A stretch of DNA of 64,000 bases from Pseudoscleropodium purum (lineage: Eukaryota; Streptophyta; Bryopsida; Hypnales; Brachytheciaceae): NCBI GenBank assembly GCA_963969395.1, contig OZ017798.1:10842173-10906172 (forward strand), read 5' to 3'. Of the stretch, positions 35,391 to 46,606 are shown piece after piece. Under the pieces are notes generated by a model. The model was not told the origin of the DNA, did not search any database, and saw only the letters and a list, made by a program, of their open reading frames with translations. Within the stretch, counting starts at the first letter, position 1. Each line of letters begins with the position of its first letter. The position numbers and the translations under genes are program-made.

Positions 35391-35868
35391 TAAGGACGGC
35401 TTTACATCTAGAGGCCGAGTCAATTTACTATACCAAAGGCTAAGAACCCTCGCTTGTAATTGGACAAAATGGTGAAATTGGTCCCAACCCCTTTACACCT
35501 AGAGGCTAGGCCAATTTGGTGCAATGAATTTTTTATTCAAAAATGACACAATCTTACACATTCCGAGCTTGTTGAATTAGGTGCACCAAAAATGGGAGGC
35601 CAATTCATGGCTTAGGGGCCAATGTCAAATTTCAATTAAAAAAATTATTTTTTTCAACAAATCAGATCCGTTGGATTTTGGGCAATTGACCTCTAGGTAT
35701 AAAATAGCCTTAAAAATTTTAGCCCTCCTCTCTCTCTCCCTTCTAATTTTTTTGAAATTGGCCCAACTTAATTGAGGTCAACCTCTAATCCAAAAGGGGC
35801 TGAAATTTGGTGCAATTCACCTTAAGGAAAATTGACCCAGCCATTCGGTGTAAAGTAGCCCTAACTTA
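35391..35868. mobile_element. Nested inverted-repeat element(s), family F
   Basis: The outer ends GGCTTTACATCTAGAGGCC (35398 on) and the inverse of GGGCTACTTTACACCGAATG (ending 35868) form an imperfect repeat of about 45 bp. A second, inner pair has the same motif (CTTTACACCTAGAGGCTAGG at about 35490, and its inverse CTCTAGGTATAAAATAGCC at about 35690). One copy seems to have landed inside another. Exact limits are uncertain. Confidence 0.45.
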
Positions 35869-35871
35869 TTA

Positions 35872-36066
35872 AAGTTAATTGTAAAGTGTATACAATGCGG
35901 GATCAGAAGCCGAATTTTGGAAAAAACACATAATGAAACTCCTTAAAGCACCAAAACTAACTTAAGGTCCAATAGAGTTTGGTGTTGTATTTCTTTTGTA
36001 CTATTCTTAGTTATACCTTCCTCTGACACCCCTGTTTTAAATTGGGGTTTCCTTTACAATTAACTC
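35872..36066. mobile_element. TA-flanked MITE, family M, copy 1
   Basis: The 195-bp element starts AAGTTAATTGTAAAGTG and ends CTTTACAATTAACTC, flanked by TA on both sides. A homologous copy lies at 45612-45796. The TA duplication and short inverted ends fit a Tc1/mariner-type MITE, though the end sequence is not the Stowaway consensus. No coding capacity. Confidence 0.8.
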
Positions 36067-36621
36067 TACTGCCAAAAACCTTTTTTTTTAATTTTTTATG
36101 AGCAAATGCCACCACACTGTGCAACTGCTTGTTAAGGTAGTAGCTGAGAAAGAGCCTGAAGTTTCACCTTGAAGCTTCTTTGCAAGTATTTAGGATTCTG
36201 TGTTCCTCCTCAACACGTCTCATGTGGACCCATACGATGACTCAAGGATTATCTCCTCCTAGACAAACGTCACCTGGTACTGGTACATTGATGTATCCCA
36301 CAACAGCCAAGGCTTGAAAGTACTGTCCCTACAACCAACAATTTTGTGAAAAATAGTGCAATCAATTGAATATTTTTGGTGTACACTAGTTTAACGATAT
36401 GAAAAATAGTCTGACTTTGGTAAAATATTGATAGTGCCACATGCACTAATAGGATAAATCAATACAATAGACAATTAAATTGACTGCATAGTATACACAA
36501 AAAAGAAATGTTTGAAACTATAAAGATGTATAAATGAATTGAGTCTGAATTTGGAACAAGAATGAATGAAGAACACAAAAGTTGTAGTATGGAAGATGTT
36601 ACACACTTCTAGTGAAAGCAA

Positions 36622-36622
<1 letters not shown>

Positions 36623-36654
<32 letters not shown>

Positions 36655-36696
36655 TTATATATATTTATATATATTTATATATATTTATATATATTT
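36623..36696. repeat. (AT)n plus 10-bp tandem repeat
   Basis: AT dinucleotides run into about six copies of the decamer TATATATTTA. Confidence 0.95.
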
Positions 36697-37669
36697 TTTG
36701 ATTGATTGACTGAGACATTTTTTTGTCCTTGTCTTTAGTTGTAGAAGTTGTTTTTTGGACCATAATTTTTCCTCATAATAAGTAGGCACTAGAGGTTGTT
36801 ATTTGAGAAATTGGATTTTCACCTTTCTTTAAGAGGATTCACCCACTAGAACATTTGACATCTAGGTGCTCACCAAGGTTTTCTCAAAATTGTGCCCATG
36901 GTCGATTACCTTAAAGATGGGGAAGAAAATTTAGTTTCTTGAAATTCCAACTATGATGCCTTCTATTGCTTGCAAATTTTTCACAAATACAATATTGTAG
37001 AAACAATTGTTAGGTTTTGGGATTATAATATGAATTGAAATCCTCATCCTTACTAGCTAGAGTCATATGATTTAGTTGAAATAGCTATGGGTGAAGGTAT
37101 ATCAAGTGAGACATAAAGTAAAGGAGAGTGAAATTGCATTGTGCACAGGACTTCTGAGCCTCTAACTCTTGTAAAATGAATGAATAAGTACTTCTTTTAG
37201 AGTGCACTAATTTTTAAGGTGATTTTTGTAAGGTCCAAGCTTATCCAATTGTAGAGCCTTTATCTCAAAAATTATTTAGAACCTAGGACTAAACTTGTCA
37301 ATGAGAATTTTAGACTAATATAATTTCTTTTCTAATCATGGCTATGCATCAATAAAACATATTAGTTTATTTTAGGTCTTGGATGAGATGGAAAAATCCA
37401 TAAAGGCTTGGTTGCTAGCCAATTTGATGATAGAAGAGTATTCTAGTGTCTTTCATATCTAAAGAACTATTTTAATTTATAATTTGATGAGTGGCTCAAA
37501 TCATATATACCTACTTATTATAGGTTTGATCCTACATGACATTTTCTTGGATATTTTTTACTAGTTACACTTGTTTCCTGCTTATTCTTGAAAAAAACCT
37601 ATGTATCAAAAAGATAATTAGGTAAAGTAGCATAAGTTTTGTGGATCATACAATAGGTAATTCCTTTTA

Positions 37670-38587
37670 CCCCTAAAAGATCAACTTATGTTTTTGGCAA
37701 TATAACTTTTGGAGGTAGGTGCATGTGAGTGGAGATTTGACTTATTTAGGCTACATTTTTTTACAAGGTGGATGAAGAATATCTTTAATGAGTATGAAAA
37801 TTTATTTCATTTGAATATACAAGTGAAAAGTTATAATGCAAAATGTTGTTTGTTTACCAACTTGGGCAACCCGGGTATATCTAAAATATCATTTTTTTAA
37901 AAATAAAAATTTGAAATTGGTTCTCTAGATTTATATGTAAGTGCAAAGCTTTGAATCATTCCATTTTGATCAATGAGTCAACAGTTATGAGGACTTTTAG
38001 TTTGTAGGTAGTTATGGATTATCTACTCTCAAATAAACTTTGAAGTCCTTTATTTAACTCAATTTTCAATATTTTTGAAAAAAACACCCAACCATAGGAT
38101 GTATATTGCTTATGATAGAATTACAATCATTGGGATTGGAATTTTTCAATTCTATAACTAATTATTAACAATTGAGTATTTTTATTCATTCTCTACTTTT
38201 TTCTATTTACTATTTTTTTCCTATATGTTATACAATTCCAAATGATCTGAAAATTTTCAATCATGTAGAGAACTTGCCTTGAAGAATGAATTCAAAGACT
38301 TGGAACCAATCTGGACATTTTTTCATACAGATATAAACGTTGTGAAGTGCAGCTGCCTGATTTTTTGTAGGGCTAGAAAAAGGCTTTTTGTCAATTCAAA
38401 TCCTAATATCTTGCAATCTATATGGCAAAAAATTCTAAAAAGAATTCCACATTTTTTAAAATTAGCTTACTACAAGATCCTTTGGTTACATATGTCCAAA
38501 AATGATTTTTTCTAAAGTTTAGTACTTGTACTGGAAATGTCAGTTTTGGAACATTTTTATGAAAATATAGTCAAATAAGTTTAGAAG
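37670..38587 (-). mobile_element. TTAA-flanked MITE, family A, copy 4, reverse
   Basis: The 918-bp element has left end CCCCTAAAAGATC at 37670 (preceded by TTTA) and right end TTTAGAAG before TTAA 38588-38591. It is the reverse complement of the family A interior across most of its length. It lies head to head with copy 5 across about 335 bp. Confidence 0.8.
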
Positions 38588-38921
38588 TTAAGTGAATCAA
38601 GAGTATTTGGGGGCCAATAATCATTCTTTAGAAGATTATGCTTTAGTAAGTTAGAACTCTTATTCCAATGTTATGCATTATTACCATAGTCTAAATTTAG
38701 GCTCTGTTTTCTTCTTTATTTTGCTCTAGATGACTTTTGTTTCCATTAGGTAAAATTTGTTGATCATCCCCAAATAGAAGAGATTTTTTAAAGCAATTTT
38801 ATCAATCTTGTAAAAAATTCACATGAGAAGAAAGATCCCCAACTATGGACTATTCTTAGAATTTTAAAAGCATAAAAATGCATAACATTGAGGGATTGAT
38901 TGGAATTTTCTCACTGGTTAA

Positions 38922-39873
38922 TTCCTAAAGGTTTTTGACTATGTCTTTGCCAAAAACGCTCCAAAATTGTTATTTCTAGTACAAATATCAAATTTTAGAA
39001 AAAATCCATTTTTGAACACATATAACCATATGATCTTGTAGTAAGCTAATTTAAAAATATGTGGAAAATATTTCAAAATTTTTTAAAATTTCTACTATAT
39101 ACATTGTAAGATATTAGTGTTTAAATTCATAAAAATCCTTTTTTTGGCCCTACGATAAATCACATAGTTACACTTTACAAGGTCACATTTGTATGAAAAA
39201 AATGTTGAAAATGGTGGGGCTTCTTTGAATTCATTCTTCAAGGCAAGTTGTCTACATTCTTGATAATTTTCACATCATTTGGAATTGTACAACATATAGG
39301 AAAAAATATTTAGTAAGTAGAAAGAAATAAAGAATGATTCAAAATACTACATTGTTAAAAATTTAGTTAGAGAATTGAAAAATTGCCAATCCCAATGGAT
39401 GTAATGTTGTGATAAACAATCTTCATCATATTCTTTATTTATTTTCAAAAAATATTGAAAATTGAGTTAAAATAAAGGACTTCAAAATTTATTTTAGAGT
39501 AGAGATTCTATAAACTACCCGCAAACTAAAACTCCTCATAACTTTCATCTCATTAATTAAAATAGAATGATTTGAAGCTTTCCATGTATATATACATCTA
39601 AAAAACTAAATTCAAATTTTTATTTATGAAAAAAGTGATTTTTTAAAGAACTTTTTTGAGCAACTTAGGTTGCCTATAGTTCATTAAAAATTACATATCA
39701 AACAATAACTCTTTAACCATGTAGTCAAAAGTTATGAAAATTGTTGGGTTTTATAACTACTCTTTGGATACATGTTGTGTGAAAATTTCAAAGAAAATAA
39801 ATAAATTATGTTCATAGAAAGCTATTTAAAATTGCTACAATGCCTAAAAAATGCCATTTGGTTCTTTTGGGGG
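38922..39873 (+). mobile_element. TTAA-flanked MITE, family A, copy 5
   Basis: It starts TTCCTAAAGG after TTAA 38918-38921 and ends CTTTTGGGGG before TAAT (eroded TTAA). The interior is collinear with copies 1 and 2. Together with copy 4 it forms a large inverted pair. Confidence 0.78.
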
Positions 39874-42224
39874 TAATCTTTTAACACCTTTATCCCTTTT
39901 TGAAATTTTGTATATTTTTTTTATATTTTTGCATAAAAAGAAATAGAAAATAAATCCCAACCCTAACAATTTAAAGCAGAAAAATAAGTTCAAAGCAATA
40001 CTACTCTATTTAAACATTTGAAACAAGTTGATTGTTGCAACAAATTAAATGTGTTGATTTTGAAGCAATTTTCTATTTGTAGAATACTCTATTTACCTTT
40101 GTTCATCAAATTGATCATAAATTTTATTTTTCTAAATTCAAATATTATTTCGGTTGAATGAGAAGGTATTTGGACAAAACATCACTTCAAAGATTTGTTC
40201 ATCATCTTGATTAGTAACTTTAAAATGCTTAAAGTAGTGACATCTATTTCAAATGTAACAAGTATGTTAAAAAGCCATCATGACAATATTTGACAAAGTA
40301 TTTATATTGAATTTGAGAATATCAACAATATTAACATTAGAACTTGTGTCTATTATAAGTCATCAACTAAATTATTATCAATGAGTCCTTATAATTTTGC
40401 TTCTAGTATATAGTATATAGAAACATATGCTAAATTGCCTTAAATTCTCTTCATAATTGCTCACAATAATGAAATGATCATTATCTTATTTAATGTAAAA
40501 ACTAATCAATGATTTAAAATGTGGGTGTTAGATGCATTAGAAGAAATTCACCTACTCAAAAAGTCCGCGAGTTATCAGCTGTAGGAATTCTTTGGGAACT
40601 TGATTGTGCACTGACAACGTAGCAATCTGATGTGGCCGAGCCCCTGCCACGTCATTGTCCCATTTTTAAAATTTTATTTTCCAATTTTTTCAATTTTTTT
40701 TTGCATTTGGTGATTAAATTTAAAAAATAAATAAAATTTTGACAGCAGGTTGTTCCCCTTGTTGCACAGAACATGCCCAAAACAAGCTCTCCAAGCCTCA
40801 AATTTCTTCTAATGTATCACCTTTCTAAATGGATCTACATTGAACATGTTTCCATGCAACTTGTCTTTCCATTTCTGCAAGGACAAGAGTACTCCCATGT
40901 AGACTTTTACTTTCTCAATCCATCTTCTCTCTAATAGGTCTTTATAAGAAAATGTGGGCCTCTCAAGGATGTGTAGCAAGGTCTTTCCAACTTTATGGGT
41001 ATTATTTTGATTTTTAAAAACCAAAATAGGAAGTAAATAGTTTTTGTCTCTCTGTTTTTAGCTTCTTCCTTGAAAAACTCCTAAAATTTAAAGAAAAATT
41101 TGAGAGAGCTTATATTTTTATTTAGTCTTGTTGAGTGAGCACAAAGATACGACCCATCCAATTTTTGCTATGATGAATCAAAATAAGAAGCTAAATTTCA
41201 AAATTATGAAGACATCAATGGGTGCTTATTATTTTAGTGCTTCATTTTCTAGATATATTCAAAAGAAAAAATTATTCTTTCAAATGTCAAAATAAAGTTT
41301 TAAGAACTTAATTCAAAGTACAAAAATATTTTGCAACAATTATTATTTATTTATTGAATATAACATCCCATCTAAAATAAGAAAATAATTAAGATGATGA
41401 ACTTAACTACTTGATGTGGATATACCATTAACAAAGTTGCGTACATAAATTTGAATGGAAATCATCTTTTGTTCAACATAGAAAGAAAATTGTTTCATCA
41501 TTCATAAGCCACTTCTCAACTCTTGACAACTTTATAAGTTAGTATTAGAGTGCAACTACATATAAGTACATCTTTGTCAATTGAAATGTAGCTTCAAATT
41601 TTGACTTGTTTACACAATCATGGAAAAGTTGGGTGGGTCAAATGTTCCTATATGCTCACCCAACATTGCTAACAACAATAAAAAAATAAAAATTCTTTCA
41701 AGATTCTTTAATTTTTAGAAGCTTTAAAAGGAAAAAAAGAGAAAGAGAATTGTAAAAGGATATTGACTTCCTATTTTGGTCCACATTTGAATGACTCTAT
41801 CCTTGTCCAAATGCAAGGATAGTAGTTACGTGAATACAACTCTTAGAGCATTTCCTATTCACTTGTATATCTAGCCCTCATTCATCAATTTGGAGGTCCG
41901 GCATGAAGCAAAAGAAATTTGAATGGCCTACCCACTGCAATCCAAGAGACTAATGATGTATGCTTGAAAAATTCAACTCCCCTATTTGCTTTCTAGATTG
42001 GATTTTGAGGGCTAGCTAAATAAAAAATAAGTAAGATATTAATATCAAATTTTACATGTGTATATTTGTCATGACCCTTGTGACAATCTTCAAACCTTTG
42101 ATGGATGAATTCATTGATAGATGAAAGAATTTATGATGATTGTGTCATGACTTTCATGTCATGACCTTTGATGAATAATGCATTTATGGATCATGAATTA
42201 GTGAATAAGCTGAGATTGCTTCAA

Positions 42225-42390
42225 GATAGAGATCTCTAGATGGTGGATTTGTGCATTGAAGTTGGACAACTTCAATTGGATGACAAGGGCACTAGAGTGA
42301 TTGGAGATAGATATCTACACGTGATAGATTTATGTAGTGAAGTTGACAACTCCACTTGGATGACTAGTGCATTGGAGTTGGACAACTTCT
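42225..42390 (+). repeat. Two diverged ~81-bp direct repeats
   Basis: GATAGAGATCTCTAGATGG (42225) and GATAGATATCTACACGTG (42306) start two units that both continue with a GAAGTTG-ACAACT-C-TTGGATGAC pattern. Confidence 0.55.
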
Positions 42391-43208
42391 AAACAAAGAC
42401 AAGTAGATAGAACTTAGAGTTAGATAACTCCAATTAGAATATCAAGATAAGGATAAGAAATTTAGATAAGATATGATTGGAGAAGTACATTTAGGACTTA
42501 AATTACTTAAATGGATGGTTTTAGATAGAACCATTGATAGAAAGCTAAAAGTAAAAAAGAAGTCCTAGTTTATATTAATCCTTGAACGCCTAGTCTATTT
42601 TTTGTGAACTAGAGACCCAGGTGACCTACTTCCAATTGATCTTGCACTGCAAATTGGAAAATGAGATCAATGGGGATTCACCATACAAAAGCATTTGGGA
42701 CACCTAATTAAAAGACTTGGAAATTCAAACATGAGTTCTGACCGTATAAATCGAAAGATTATAGTAGTCAAAACTATATTGACATTGTACAAGGGAGTAA
42801 AACTGTGGGGGTTCAAGCACTTTCAAGAATAATTGCAAGATATACATGTGGAATGTGTCTGTGAAATTTAGCTAGGCATTGCGAGTTGGGGGTCTTTGTT
42901 AGCCTACCAATTTCCACCTTTTTCTGATGTTGGTAGGACCCTTGCATGTAACATAAATGCAAGTCGGAAGGAGCGGAAGGACCAATCAACCCCATTTTCT
43001 GCAACAAATAGCAAAACAATACTTTCCTCTTGCAACTAGCCAAAATCGGAGTACAATTACTTCCCAAACCTGTACCCCCACTCAATATCCCCTCTGCCTA
43101 GCCTCCATATCCTTTTTTGCATAGTATAGGCCCATCTAACATTGTCAGGGCTGTTTTTTCAATTTTGAGCAATAAGATCTTGTTGCTAGGGTGCTTAGGG
43201 GTTAAGGA

Positions 43209-43391
43209 CTAATAGTCTTTATTGATCCTCTCAATGATATAAAATGGAGCTTGGAGATGAGGAGACAATTTCTTCCTAGAGATTGATTTCTCTCTATGAT
43301 TGGGTGGTTTGAGCTCTTGTGTAACGTTCTTGTAATAAGTATATTTTGTATTCATACTTAGAGTACATTGTGATTTGACGTTATAAGCCAT
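43209..43391 (-). pseudogene. Possible Ty3/gypsy-type pol C-terminal remnant
   Basis: The minus-strand frame of 60 codons contains RKKLSPHLQAPFYIIERI, which resembles the 'KLSP..xGPFxIIERI' strand of gypsy integrase C-terminal regions. No other pol motif is visible nearby, so this is a short relic at most. Confidence 0.3.
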
Positions 43392-44462
43392 AGGAGGTTT
43401 GTAACAATATTAAATTTGGGAAGCAACACCCTTAAACAAGGTAAAAGTTTTTGTATTGGAAATTTGTTGCCAATACACAATTTGGTCTAAGTACCAACGA
43501 CAAGCTAAGCTTAAAGGAAATTTGAGATTTTCTGGAGAAACTTTTTACCAATTCCATCTAAGCTTGGGCCTAAAATTTGAGAAAATTTTCTTATTATAAT
43601 AAATCATGTAACTAAAATTGATCAATAGGGATTAATAGAGCATAAAATAACAAAAATAGTTTTTTTCATCCTATTGTTGACAATATGCAAAAATCCAAAA
43701 AATTTACACTACCTTTGACATCCAAATTGAGCATCAACACCTCAAAGTTTGCACAAATAATTTCCTTGAATATTTGATGATGTGTCATATCTCTTTTCTA
43801 TCAGTTGTAGGGGTTATCAAAGCCAATATCCTTGCCAATCAAATTAGAGGGTGGCTATTTTTCTTATAGCATCCACACTCATTTTCTAGAGAAATGAAAA
43901 AATAGTGGTAGTTACACCTTCACCCCATTTTCAAGTCTCAGGGATTGGGGAGGTGGCTCTTTCTCGTTGGCTATTTGTGGCCTACAGAGGTTCCATTCTC
44001 CAAGAGTTGAGAATACCCATTCTTCTCCTTCGAAAGTAAAAAATGATCATGAAGAAAATTTCTTGAAGAATTTTTAATCTAGCTTTCACTCTCCATGTGT
44101 CACTTTCACACTCAGTTGCATTGACGCTCAAAAATCCAATCTTGCAATCCAATCTTGCAAGTGAACCCATTCTCTAGTTTCTATTCTCCATACTCGACCC
44201 ATCAAAAAGGGGTGTTACACCTTCTTCACCCAAAACTGCTCCCCACTGCCTCCTCTTTTCTCTCACCAACTTCTCATTCTTTGTACAAGTTTGCTTCTCA
44301 AAGGAGGTGTGGCTACCCTTAATGGGAGCCTCTTGCCTGACCCTTGTAGTGTAGCCAGATGCCTCAGTTTTACACGTTGGTTTGGCTTGCTAACTTACTT
44401 GCAAGTGGGTTATCCTCTCCGACTTTATCAAGACAATTTCGTCGTCTCTCCTACATAATTAA

Positions 44463-44927
44463 GTGCAAAAGGATAGCAAAGAGAAGACCATGATGCTCCA
44501 AAATGTTAGCTCCCTCACAGAACTTGAGCGCTACGCGCTGGAAACTGGCGTGCCAAGCACTGTTTTCGAAGGGTCCGAGCAGAATTTGGCCTTTGGCAAG
44601 TCTGCAGTGGGTCTCTCTTTTCTTCCCGAACCGCGCCAGCAGTAAGTGACTGCTACGGGCCACTCCAGCGCGCATGAGCCAGTGCGGACGGATGCTCGTA
44701 CGGAGGGGAAAATTGAGGACGACAGGGGATGCCCTTCCCCTTCAAGATTACCCGCCTTGACGAAGAAAGGAAAAACGAGAGAATGTAGTTTCCAACGTGG
44801 AAGCCAATCCACACCAAGTAGTAGTACAGCCTGGCTATATTGGCGAGCCTCGTATACTTCGGAGGTCGTCCAAGTGGCTCGCACCATAGCCAAAGCCATT
44901 TTCGAGCGGGAGGTCTGGAGCGTTTAG
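44463..44927 (+). other. Possible coding remnant: two in-phase frames split by one TAA
   Basis: From ATG 44490 or 44493 a 50-codon frame (LQNVSSLTELERYALETG onward) ends at TAA 44643-44645. The same frame then stays open for 93 codons to 44927, ending VVQVARTIAKAIFEREVW. The stop lies inside GCAGTAAGTG, which is also a strong splice donor, so this may be the end of a first exon. G+C is far above the flanks. I recognise no family and cannot tell a gene from a relic. Confidence 0.25.
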
Positions 44928-45286
44928 TTGCGGACTCACGGCAAGAGACTCGAGAGCAGCTGGAGACTTCCCCCTAGAGATTTCTTCCTCGCAATTCCTC
45001 TCTGAAAGTCCACCCCAAAACCTTCACGATGATCCATCCAACTGAAGGCTCAAACAGAACCAAGGCAATGCAGATAGATTTTCTTGGGGATTTCAAACGA
45101 AAAAAACGGTAAAGTAATTTTCAGTTTTTTTCAGTCCTTTTTTCCCGATGTAGCGTTTTGCCAATTTCAGTTCATCCAAGATGATGAAGAGATTTGCCAG
45201 AGATTTCTTATTACCGTAAATTATTTAACCCGACTGGATTTAATGCAGTGAAAAAGCAGGAATAGGCGTCTTCATCTCGCAGTGGA

Positions 45287-45611
45287 TTGCGACGAGAGTA
45301 TTCTGTAAAAATCCAAAAATTTTACGCTGAACCATTGATGTATAATAAGGCTTGGTGCATGACTGTGGGAAGGATGGAAAGTCCAACACAGCCTGTTCCA
45401 TTATCTGTTTCCAGTGGCGCGTGGGTGGCGATCGCTACAGCCCTGGAACAAGCGGATTCTCATGAACCCCTTTGCCAAAATTATCCGTGGACTCTTGAAC
45501 ATGCTGTGGTCCGCTGGGAAGGACGTTCAATTGAATCTTCCGTCGCAGACTTCCACATGCGTTTCACCTAAATTCCACGACGAAAACAATTGCATTACTC
45601 TCGTGTTATTA
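45287..45611 (+). other. Possible coding remnant interrupted by a MITE
   Basis: The frame from ATG 45414 reads FAKIIRGLLNMLWSAGKDVQ and runs into the family M element at 45612. An overlapping frame from 45287 is also open. G+C is raised. Not recognised; could be the tail of whatever lies at 44463-44927. Confidence 0.2.
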
Positions 45612-45796
45612 GAGTTAATAGTAAAGTGCGTGCAATAAGGGACCAGAAGCCGGAGTTTGAGAAAAAGACAGGACCAAACACCCAAACTTGGTCTAATGGA
45701 GTTCGGTGATATCAGTGTGTTTCTTTTGTACTACTCTTATTTAAACCTTCCTCTTACACCCCTTCTACAAACTGGGGTTCACTTTAGGATTAACTC
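45612..45796. mobile_element. TA-flanked MITE, family M, copy 2
   Basis: The 185-bp element starts GAGTTAATAGTAAAGTG and ends CACTTTAGGATTAACTC, with TA at 45610-45611 and 45797-45798. It is about 75-80% alike to 35872-36066, sharing GGACCAGAAGCCGGA / GGATCAGAAGCCGAA and TTTCTTTTGTACTA. Confidence 0.85.
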
Positions 45797-46606
45797 TATT
45801 TGAAATCAAATTTCACAAAACTAAATCGTCTCTCAATCGTCTCTCAAAATTGACAGATATCTCTTGTGCCGACGTTCGCTTGTGGTTTGGTGTACAGTAT
45901 ACTGTATGCCGTTAATTCTTTCAATGGAGTCGATCGATGCCCAGGCATATGGTTGAAAAAAAGTTAATTACTTTTTCCCAATGTGACTCATACACCAAAA
46001 GAGGAGCCTACATGATAGACGAGGATCAATATAAAGCTCGCTGTGATTTAACGTTGTGGACAAGCAACTACAGTGGTAAATCACAAGCTGGTGAATTGTA
46101 GTGACGAAATGATCTCGAACTGGAAGCTCATTGCCAGTAGGCCACTGGTCACGAGATGAATGTCATTGCAATCTGACCTTCATGAAGAAATTCCTTGGTC
46201 TATTCTAAGATTTGGTGGTCGGTGTGGATCTTCCGAAGCCCTACCGAAAAATTTACTGCATCAAGAGCTGATGGGGAGCACGAGACTCATTTGTGATCAT
46301 ACCAGGATTACCAGCTAAACTGGGAGGAGCCAATCCTGCAGCCAGTAGCCCGCCCCTTTGTCACAGAGGTGCTCTCCTTCGAAAGCGGAGGTGCCTGTAG
46401 CAAGGAATTCTTTTCCATTTTAAGCTTCCAGAATTCCCGACGAAGCTCATTCGTCATCAAGCGTTTACATTTAAATTCTTGACTGCTACCCTACTTCTTC
46501 TACCTTCCGGCATGTTGAATCCAGTCTTCTGATTCACACTGCACCTTCCTGCTCCTTCCTGCTCCTTCACAGACATGCAGATTATTGCAGTCTTGTAACA
46601 GAAGTC
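45797..46606 (+). promoter_or_regulatory. Upstream region of the peroxidase gene
   Basis: This is 810 bp of moderate G+C without an open frame of note. A TATA-like CAATATAAAGC lies at about 46028, which would imply a long leader. CTCCTTCCTGCTCCTTC pyrimidine repeats at about 46545-46568 just precede the start codon. Confidence 0.35.

Larger units (their letters stand above)
39874..44462. other. AT-rich interval without a convincing gene
   Basis: A short GC-richer patch at 40560-40800 has no frame of note. Direct repeats lie at 42225-42390, and a possible retroelement remnant at 43209-43391 (-). Toward 44200 the composition rises to that of the following GC-rich segment. Confidence 0.5.

Noticed and set aside
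44531..44899. 122-codon minus-strand frame
   Set aside because: It overlaps the plus-strand frames of the same GC-rich segment, has no recognisable motif and no better splice context.
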